Shown here piece by piece: positions 23,915 to 28,706 of a stretch of 28,706 nucleotides of DNA (position 1 is its first letter; every line of letters starts with the position of its first letter). Source of the DNA: Erythrobacter sp. CCH5-A1 (GTDB taxonomy: Bacteria > Pseudomonadota > Alphaproteobacteria > Sphingomonadales > Sphingomonadaceae); the NCBI RefSeq assembly GCF_001557115.1, contig NZ_LSKQ01000126.1, positions 1-28,706 of the forward strand, read 5' to 3'. Under the pieces are notes generated by a model. The model was not told the origin of the DNA and ran no database searches. It saw only the letters and a list, made by a program, of their open reading frames with translations. Position numbers and translations under genes: made by a program.

Positions 23915-25557
23915 CCCCGCGCGCCCGAGGCGGATTTGCGCAGCGGCGTCTCGGCGCGCTCTTCTTCTGCGGCATCGCCGGGCGGTTTGAGGTAGAGCGT
24001 CTGGCTCGGGAAAGCGATCGGCAGGCCCGCCTCGTCGAGCTTCTCGAGGATTGCCAGCAGCAGTTCCTGCCGGATGCCGAGGCTTTCGCCGAAGTCGGGC
24101 ACGGTGATGTAGGTGAACACCGCGATATCGAGCGAGCTCGTCCCGAAATCGGCGAGCTTCACGCGGCGCGGATCGTCCGCGACCTGCGGATGATCGGCCA
24201 GCACCTGTTCGATCAGGGCGATCCCCTCGCGTAGCCGCGCAGCGGAGATGCCGTATTCGAGCCCTATCACCGGGTTGAACAGGAAACGGTCGCGCTGCGC
24301 GTAGTTCTCGATCTGGCGCGCGGCGAAATCGCCGTTGGGGATGGTCACCACGGTGCGCTCGTTGGTGCGGATGCGGGTGGAGCGCATGCCGATGTCCTCG
24401 ACCGTGCCGAGCACGTCGCCGACCCGGCAGAAATCGCCCACCTGGATCGGCCGATCGGCGACCACGGTGACGCTGCCGACGAGGTTCTCGACCGTCTTCT
24501 GCGCGCCCAGCGCCAGCGCGATGCCGCCGATGCCGAGCGCGGCGACACCGGTGGTGATGTCGACACCGATGATGTTGAGAATGGCGATCAGCGCCATCGC
24601 CATCACGATGATCTTGATTGCCCGGCGCGCGAGCGTCACCGCCGAGGCCGCCTGCCGCCGCTCGTGGGTGTCGAGCCTGCTGGTGAGCCGCGCCGCGATC
24701 GCATCGACCATGCGGATCGCGAACCAGGCGAGCGCGATCCAGGCGAAGATCCCGACATAGCGCAGCATCGTCTGCCGCGCGACGATCGCGACCGGCGCTT
24801 CGTTGCCCCAGATGCGGAAGGCAATCACGGCGAGGAACAGGCTGAGCGGCGGCAGGGCGGCGTTGAGCAAACGGTAGGGGCCGCTCGCCTCGGGATCCTT
24901 CTGGAGCCGCCCAAGCACTGCAAGGATCACCCACGAAAGCAGCCAGAAGGCGCCGAAGGAGAACGCCAGCAGCCCGGCGAGCAGCCCCCAGTCCCTGAGC
25001 GGCGCGCCCATGATCAGAAAATCCTCGCGTTGCGGGGCGGCATCGAGCGCCCTGGCCTGCGCGTTCAATGCGGCCAGCGTCGCTTCGGAGACGCGCCAGA
25101 CCGGCGCCTGCGCGGCGGCGCCCTCGCCCCCCGCCCCCTCGGGCGCGGCGCGCACCAGCAGGATCGGGGTCTGCCCCGCGCCGCCCAGCGTGCCCACCCG
25201 TTCGACATCGAGCGGCAATCCGTCATTGAGCCGCCCGCCCGGATCGCTCGACAGTTCGGCGAAAGGCACCAGCGTGCCCCCGGCGTCGAGCGATGCCTGG
25301 AGCGCGCGGGCCTGCTCGGCGGTGCGGGCGGAGTCATCGCCGGTCGACGCGAAATAGTGGCTGGCGAGCACATAATTGCGCTCGGCCAGCGCCTTGATCA
25401 GCGCCGCGACCGTGGAACGCGGCGTTTCCCGGTCAAAGGCGTCTGTCGCCGCCGAGGCGGCTTCCTGCGCCTCGCCGAGCGGGAGCTGCGCCCAAGAAGG
25501 CTGGGGAAAGGCGGCAAACAGGGCGAGGAAGGCAATCAGTGATGCAAACTTGCGCAT
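23911..25557 (-). CDS. MscS-family mechanosensitive ion channel
   Basis: A 548-residue inner-membrane channel of the MscS family, opening under hypo-osmotic shock. It has a signal peptide (cleaved after SWA), a periplasmic domain of about 160 residues, several helices, then the pore helix and beta domain: GVAALGIGGIALALGAQKTV (from about 336), followed by ENLVGSVTVVADRPIQVGDF. The cytoplasmic vestibule ends with LPIAFPSQTLYL and a charged tail. It is longer than the 286-residue E. coli MscS and resembles the larger paralogues with extra N-terminal domains. No strong ribosome binding site precedes ATG 25557. It heads a coupled unit with the GH15 enzyme and otsA, linking tension release to trehalose turnover. 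The LysR gene ends 81 bp upstream on the same strand. Confidence 0.94.
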   Translation of the reverse strand: MRKFASLIAFLALFAAFPQPSWAQLPLGEAQEAASAATDAFDRETPRSTVAALIKALAERNYVLASHYFASTGDDSARTAEQARALQASLDAGGTLVPFAELSSDPGGRLNDGLPLDVERVGTLGGAGQTPILLVRAAPEGAGGEGAAAQAPVWRVSEATLAALNAQARALDAAPQREDFLIMGAPLRDWGLLAGLLAFSFGAFWLLSWVILAVLGRLQKDPEASGPYRLLNAALPPLSLFLAVIAFRIWGNEAPVAIVARQTMLRYVGIFAWIALAWFAIRMVDAIAARLTSRLDTHERRQAASAVTLARRAIKIIVMAMALIAILNIIGVDITTGVAALGIGGIALALGAQKTVENLVGSVTVVADRPIQVGDFCRVGDVLGTVEDIGMRSTRIRTNERTVVTIPNGDFAARQIENYAQRDRFLFNPVIGLEYGISAARLREGIALIEQVLADHPQVADDPRRVKLADFGTSSLDIAVFTYITVPDFGESLGIRQELLLAILEKLDEAGLPIAFPSQTLYLKPPGDAAEEERAETPLRKSASGARG

Positions 25558-25638
25558 GCAAGGGGATACAGGAATGTCCCCGGCGATGTTCCATCGGCCG
25601 CCTGCGACTGGTCGCCCTCCATGAACGCGGCGTCCCGG

Positions 25639-26580
25639 TCAGTCCTCGCTCGCAGCGGGCGGGTCCGGCGCCGTTATCCGCTCGATCTCGCCAAGGGTGA
25701 GGGCAAGCCGCGGCGCGGAGAAGTCGAGAAAGGCGCGCCGCTTCAGGGGCTGCACGCGCTGCGGCTGGTGGACGAGACTGACCGGAATCGGATCGGCGCC
25801 CCACGCCTGCAACACGGGGCGCACCTGTCCCTGCGCGATCGCTCGGGCGGTCTGGTAGGACAGCAGCCGCGCGATGCCGAGCCCCGCGGCTACCCCTTCG
25901 ATCACGGCCTCGGCGGTGTTGACCGAAAAGCGCGGCCGGATCTGCACCGTGCGCGCAGCTGCGCCGCTGCCGATCGTCCAGCTGCGATAGGTCTGCAAGC
26001 CCTCGAAGGCGATGCAATCGTGGTTCACCAGATCATCGGGCATGGCGGGTTCCCCGGCCCGCGCGAGATAGGCGGGGCTGGCACACAGCAGCCAGCGGAT
26101 ATGGCCGGCCGTGCGGGCGATCAGATCGCTGTCCGGCAGCGTCCCGATCCGCACCGCGACATCGACATGCGCCTCGGCCATGTCGATCACCGCATCCGAC
26201 AGCACCAGCCGGACGCCGACCTGCGGATAGGCGGCGAGGAAGGCGTGCACGATCGGCGCGATATGCAACCGGCCGAACAGGATCGGCGCGGTGACGATCA
26301 ATTCGCCGCGCGGCTCGCGATATTCGCCGGAGGCGGCCCGTTCGGCCTCGCCCAGCTCCTCGATGATGCGCCGCGCGCTGGCGACGAAGGCTTCCCCGGC
26401 TTCGGTCAGGATCAGCTTGCGGGCAGTGCGCACCAGCAGCTGCGCGCCCAGATGCGCTTCGAGGTCCGAGACGCGGCGGCTGACCGTCGGCAACGGCGTT
26501 CCCAGCGCGCGCGACGCGGCGGAAAGACTGCCGCCATCCACGGCAGCGAGCAGGGTGCGGATCGCTTCGAGCCGGTCCAT
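25639..26580 (-). CDS. LysR family transcriptional regulator
   Basis: A 313-residue LysR-type regulator. The winged helix-turn-helix occupies residues 1-60 (MDRLEAIRTLLAAVDGGSLS, then SAASRALGTPLPTVSRRVSDLE), and the effector-binding domain follows from about 90 (GELIVTAPILFGRLHIAPIV). Overall it resembles the DsdA/CrgA-like LTTR subgroup found next to oxidoreductase genes. ATG 26580 is used; a TTG at 26583 is in frame just before it. It diverges from the AhpD-like gene across 125 bp that contains an AATGG-N11-CCATT dyad, the usual arrangement for an LTTR controlling its divergent neighbour. The inducer is unknown. Confidence 0.94.
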   Translation of the reverse strand: MDRLEAIRTLLAAVDGGSLSAASRALGTPLPTVSRRVSDLEAHLGAQLLVRTARKLILTEAGEAFVASARRIIEELGEAERAASGEYREPRGELIVTAPILFGRLHIAPIVHAFLAAYPQVGVRLVLSDAVIDMAEAHVDVAVRIGTLPDSDLIARTAGHIRWLLCASPAYLARAGEPAMPDDLVNHDCIAFEGLQTYRSWTIGSGAAARTVQIRPRFSVNTAEAVIEGVAAGLGIARLLSYQTARAIAQGQVRPVLQAWGADPIPVSLVHQPQRVQPLKRRAFLDFSAPRLALTLGEIERITAPDPPAASED

Positions 26581-26594
26581 CAATGTTTCCGAAT

Positions 26595-26615
26595 AATGGA
26601 AGCCTGCCTACCATT
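26595..26615. promoter_or_regulatory. Possible LysR operator between divergent genes
   Basis: AATGG (26595-26599), 11 bases, CCATT (26611-26615), 14 bp upstream of the LysR ATG and 90 bp upstream of the AhpD-like gene. The 11-base spacing fits LTTR boxes in general, though not the strict T-N11-A form. Confidence 0.4.
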
Positions 26616-26705
26616 CATATCCGCTACTCCCGGAAAACGAAATACCCCACCTAGGCCTTCGCCGGACGAACCCTTAACCCCTGCCCGGCCGAAGGAACCC
26701 GATCC

Positions 26706-27269
26706 ATGACCCGTATCGCCATCCCTGCCACCATCGCCGACGCTCCCGAAGCCTCGCGCCCGCTGCTCGATGCCGTTGCCAAGCAGCTCGGCTCGGTCCC
26801 CAACCTGTTCCGCGCGGTCGCCGTCAGCCCGCAGGCGCTCGAAGGCTATCTCGGCCTGTCGGGCGCCTTGGGCAAAGGCAGCCTGCCTCCCGCCACCCGC
26901 GAGCGAATTGCGCTCGCCGTCGCAGAGGTCAACGGGTGCGATTACTGCCTCTCGGCCCACACCTATCTCGGCAAGAACCTCGCCAAGCTTGACGACGCCG
27001 AGATCACCGCCAACCGCAGCGGCGCCTCGAACGATCCCAAGGCCGATGCCGCCGTCCGCTTTGCCGCCACCGTGGCGCGCGAGCGGGGCCGGGTGAGCGA
27101 CGCCGATTTCGAGGCGGTCAAGGCCGCCGGCTACACCGACGCGCAGATCATCGAGATCGTCCAGCACGTCGCGCTCAATGTCTGGACCAACTTCTTCAAC
27201 AACACCTTCCAGACCGAGATCGACTTCCCGCTCGTCACGGCCCGCAGCCCGGTGACGCAGGCCGCCTGA
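26706..27269 (+). CDS. Carboxymuconolactone decarboxylase family protein (AhpD-like)
   Basis: A 187-residue protein of the CMD/AhpD fold. The active-site pattern E74-x3-C78-x2-C81-x3-H85 (EVNGCDYCLSAH) matches the AhpD-type peroxidase/disulfide-reductase site rather than true 4-carboxymuconolactone decarboxylase. FQTEIDFPLV near the end is typical of the uncharacterised peroxidase-related subgroup. It probably acts on peroxides or reactive aldehydes through the CxxC thiols; substrate not shown. GAAGGAACC lies before the ATG. Divergent from and likely controlled by the LysR regulator; a terminator follows 19 bp after the stop. Confidence 0.93.
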   Translation: MTRIAIPATIADAPEASRPLLDAVAKQLGSVPNLFRAVAVSPQALEGYLGLSGALGKGSLPPATRERIALAVAEVNGCDYCLSAHTYLGKNLAKLDDAEITANRSGASNDPKADAAVRFAATVARERGRVSDADFEAVKAAGYTDAQIIEIVQHVALNVWTNFFNNTFQTEIDFPLVTARSPVTQAA

Positions 27270-27287
27270 CCCCGCGGCCTGAACCTT

Positions 27288-27327
27288 GGCGGGTGCTCTT
27301 TCCCTCCCCCGGCACCCGCCGCCTTTC
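27288..27327 (+). terminator. Terminator of the AhpD-like gene
   Basis: GGCGGGTGC (27288-27296) pairs perfectly with GCACCCGCC (27312-27320) around a 15-base pyrimidine loop, followed by GCCTTTC. Confidence 0.6.
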
Positions 27328-27350
27328 TCCCCGCCGGTGCTGCCGCTTTC

Positions 27351-27461
27351 CTGACAGACCTGCCGCAGGTCAATCTGGTAAGGTTCGATGTCGGCCGCTT
27401 TGTCCGCGACGAAAACGCCGCAACCGTCGCCGCCGAGATCATGGCGGCTTTTTCGCAATGA
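27351..27461 (+). pseudogene. C-terminal remnant of an alpha/beta hydrolase
   Basis: A 36-codon stretch ending in TGA at 27459-27461 reads LTDLPQVNLVRFDVGRFVRD followed by ENAATVAAEIMAAFSQ. This fits the end of alpha/beta-fold hydrolases (dLPnaevhllDtGHFalEenadeIaaeIrdFl), including the region of the catalytic His; here GHF has become GRF, so the remnant is dead as well as truncated. There is no start codon or upstream body, since the AhpD-like terminator precedes it. It lies 28 bp before the PNPOx gene. The call rests on recall of the family pattern over a short stretch. Confidence 0.55.
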
Positions 27462-27489
27462 CCCCCACGCGCAAGCAGGAGTAACGAGA

Positions 27490-28095
27490 ATGACCCCCAG
27501 CAGCGACATCGCCTTCACGCCCACCGTCAAGGCGCTCCAGTCGGCTCGCGGATCGCGCGAGGCCTATGCGCGGATGGAAGCGCAGGGCGGCTTTCGCACG
27601 GCCATCGACGAGCGGCTGGTAGCGATGCTCGCGCAGGCGAACTCGGCCTATCTCGGCACCGCCACGGCTGAGGGCCAGCCCTATATCCAGCACCGCGGCG
27701 GGCCGCGCGGGTTCATCCGCGTGCTGGGTGAGCGCACACTCGGCTTTGCCGACTACACCGGCAACCGCCAATATGTCTCGACCGGCAATCTCGCCGACAA
27801 TCCCAAGGCGTTCCTGTTCCTGATGGACTACGCGCGCAAGGCGCGGATCAAGGTCTGGGGCACGGCGCGCTTCACCGACGATCCCGCGGTCATCGCCGAG
27901 CTCATGCCCGAAGGCTACAATGCGCGGCCCGAAGCGGCGCTGCTGTTCGATATCGAAGCCTGGGACATCAACTGCCCCCAGCACATCCCGCAGAAATTCG
28001 ACGCCGATCAGGTCGCCGCAGCGCTCGAGGAGCGCGAGGCCGAGATCACCCGCCTGAAAGCGGAAATCGCCCGCCTGAAAGGAACCGCAGCATGA
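27490..28095 (+). CDS. Pyridoxamine 5'-phosphate oxidase family (FMN split-barrel) protein
   Basis: A 201-residue PNPOx-like flavin-binding split-barrel protein. [20 protein letters not shown], then [20 protein letters not shown] and [20 protein letters not shown] are characteristic of the subgroup annotated only as PNPOx family; a role as a flavin-dependent reductase is possible, and vitamin B6 synthesis is unlikely. The last 28 residues form a charged heptad helix ([20 protein letters not shown]) encoded partly by a 21-bp tandem repeat, a likely oligomerising coiled coil. ATG 27490 has AGGAG (27476-27480) 9 bases upstream; the frame is open to 27388 but that part overlaps the hydrolase remnant. 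Its stop overlaps the next gene by ATGA. Confidence 0.9.
   Translation: MTPSSDIAFTPTVKALQSARGSREAYARMEAQGGFRTAIDERLVAMLAQANSAYLGTATAEGQPYIQHRGGPRGFIRVLGERTLGFADYTGNRQYVSTGNLADNPKAFLFLMDYARKARIKVWGTARFTDDPAVIAELMPEGYNARPEAALLFDIEAWDINCPQHIPQKFDADQVAAALEEREAEITRLKAEIARLKGTAA
28045..28086 (+). repeat. Tandem 21-bp repeat encoding heptads
   Basis: Two copies (28045-28065 and 28066-28086), each beginning ATC-x-CCCGCCTGAAAG (ATCACC then ATCGCC), encode ITRLKAE and IARLKGT. They form the coiled-coil tail of the PNPOx-like protein. Confidence 0.8.
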
Positions 28096-28556
28096 GCCGT
28101 CCCCCTCTGCCCCCCTTCACCGATGCCACCGCTGCCGAAAAGGCGCGCCTCGCCGAGGATGCGTGGAACAGCCGCGATCCGGCCCGCGTGGCGCTGGCCT
28201 ACACGCCCGAAAGCCAGTGGCGCAATCGCGCCGAGTTCGTCACCGGCCGCGCCGCGATCGAAGCCTTCCTCGCCCGCAAATGGGCACGCGAGCTCGATTA
28301 CCGCCTGATCAAGGAAGTCTGGGCGCATCAGGGCAACCGTATCGCGGTGCGCTTCGCCTATGAATATCACGACGACAGCGGCACCTGGTTCCGGGCCTAC
28401 GGCAACGAGAACTGGCAGTTCGACACAAGCGGCTTGATGGAGCGGCGGATCGCCAGCATCAACGAGCATCCCATCAGCGAAGCCGAACGCAAGTTCCGCT
28501 GGCCGCTCGGGCGCCGTCCGGACGATCACCCGGGCCTCAGCGACCTCGGCCTGTAA
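28092..28556 (+). CDS. DUF1348 / NTF2-like (SnoaL-fold) protein
   Basis: A 154-residue cone-shaped NTF2-fold protein of the DUF1348 family. Marks are [42 protein letters not shown], the [10 protein letters not shown] segment, [20 protein letters not shown] and [19 protein letters not shown]. The family has no agreed function; the fold often houses small-molecule isomerases or hydrolases. It starts inside the stop of the PNPOx gene (ATGA), so the two are translationally coupled and may act on the same compound. A weak hairpin with TTTT follows the stop. Confidence 0.92.
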   Translation: MSRPPLPPFTDATAAEKARLAEDAWNSRDPARVALAYTPESQWRNRAEFVTGRAAIEAFLARKWARELDYRLIKEVWAHQGNRIAVRFAYEYHDDSGTWFRAYGNENWQFDTSGLMERRIASINEHPISEAERKFRWPLGRRPDDHPGLSDLGL

Positions 28557-28568
28557 AGCCTGCGCCCT

Positions 28569-28591
28569 GGCGGAGAGCGTCCCGCCCTTTT
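28569..28591 (+). terminator. Possible terminator of the PNPOx/DUF1348 pair
   Basis: GGCGG (28569-28573), 8 bases, CCGCC (28582-28586), then CTTTT. The stem is short at 5 bp. Confidence 0.4.
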
Positions 28592-28670
28592 CGACAAGAC
28601 AGTTCCCCATTTCCCGCGCGACAGGTCAGGCGGCCCATGGCACTATGATCCATTCCAGGGGGGAATGAAG

Positions 28671-28706
28671 ATGGACCGCTTCCATGCAATGGCGACCTTC
28701 GTGCGG
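28671..28706 (+). CDS. LysR-type regulator, 5' end only
   Basis: The last 36 bases encode MDRFHAMATFVR, the usual opening of a LysR-type winged helix (compare MDRLEAIRTLLA of the regulator ending at 25639). The gene is cut by the window end. A purine-rich GGGGGGAAT and a CATTCC-N5-GGAATG dyad (28651-28667) precede the ATG; the dyad may be an autoregulatory site. With only 12 codons visible the family call is likely but not certain. Confidence 0.6.
   Translation, partial: MDRFHAMATFVR

Noticed and set aside
23911..24934. Extension of the GH15 gene upstream to 24934
   Set aside because: The extra residues are an Arg/Gly/Ala-rich shadow of mscS; ATG 23914 with the ATGA overlap is the natural start.

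Overview
The window is a high-GC chromosomal segment that reads like an alphaproteobacterium of the Sphingomonadales (Erythrobacter/Porphyrobacter-like). The grounds are the uniformly GC-rich coding, the gene families present (TonB-dependent receptor with an N-terminal regulatory-like domain, TorF-type porin, a GH15 enzyme beside otsA, a DUF1348 protein) and one copy, at 2564-2670, of a CTGAGCTTGTCGAAG-type inverted repeat that I associate with sphingomonads. I see no rRNA, tRNA, CRISPR array, transposase or phage gene. The assignment rests on recall of families, not on a search.

Layout: 51-1301 (-) is a Bcr/CflA-like MFS exporter, divergent from dinB (1429-2559). After the inverted repeat, the minus strand carries dps, a strong terminator, then 6-phosphogluconolactonase and a Nudix hydrolase (3149-4314, read right to left). 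Next, 4434-7423 (-) is a phosphorus-scavenging unit: beta-propeller phytase, then PhoX-type phosphatase (GTGA overlap), then a membrane protein that looks like a degenerate GDT1/TMEM165 relative. From 7580 to 11361 (+) are an SDR dehydrogenase, an orphan AT-richer gene with a 9-bp dyad upstream, a zinc alcohol dehydrogenase and a TorF-like porin closed by a clear terminator. From 11520 to 18166 (+) are a secreted HELGH-containing protein behind two BlaI/MecI-like dyads, a penicillin-acylase-family Ntn hydrolase and a TonB-dependent receptor.

An osmotic/ionic stress block spans 18330-25557. A CPA1-type cation/proton antiporter runs in frame, with no stop codon, into an OmpA-like lipoprotein. 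Six bases beyond its stop it converges with a tightly coupled mscS / GH15 / otsA operon, each joint an ATGA overlap. A LysR regulator (25639-26580, -) is divergent from an AhpD-like CxxC protein. Downstream lie a terminator, a short alpha/beta-hydrolase C-terminal remnant, a PNPOx-like flavin protein with a heptad-repeat tail, an ATGA-overlapped DUF1348 protein, and the first 12 codons of another LysR-type gene cut by the window end.

The strongest leads are the antiporter-OmpA joint with its own internal ribosome binding site, the paired dyads over the promoter of the HELGH protein, and the phytase/PhoX/GDT1-like unit. No intergenic stretch exceeds about 260 bases.
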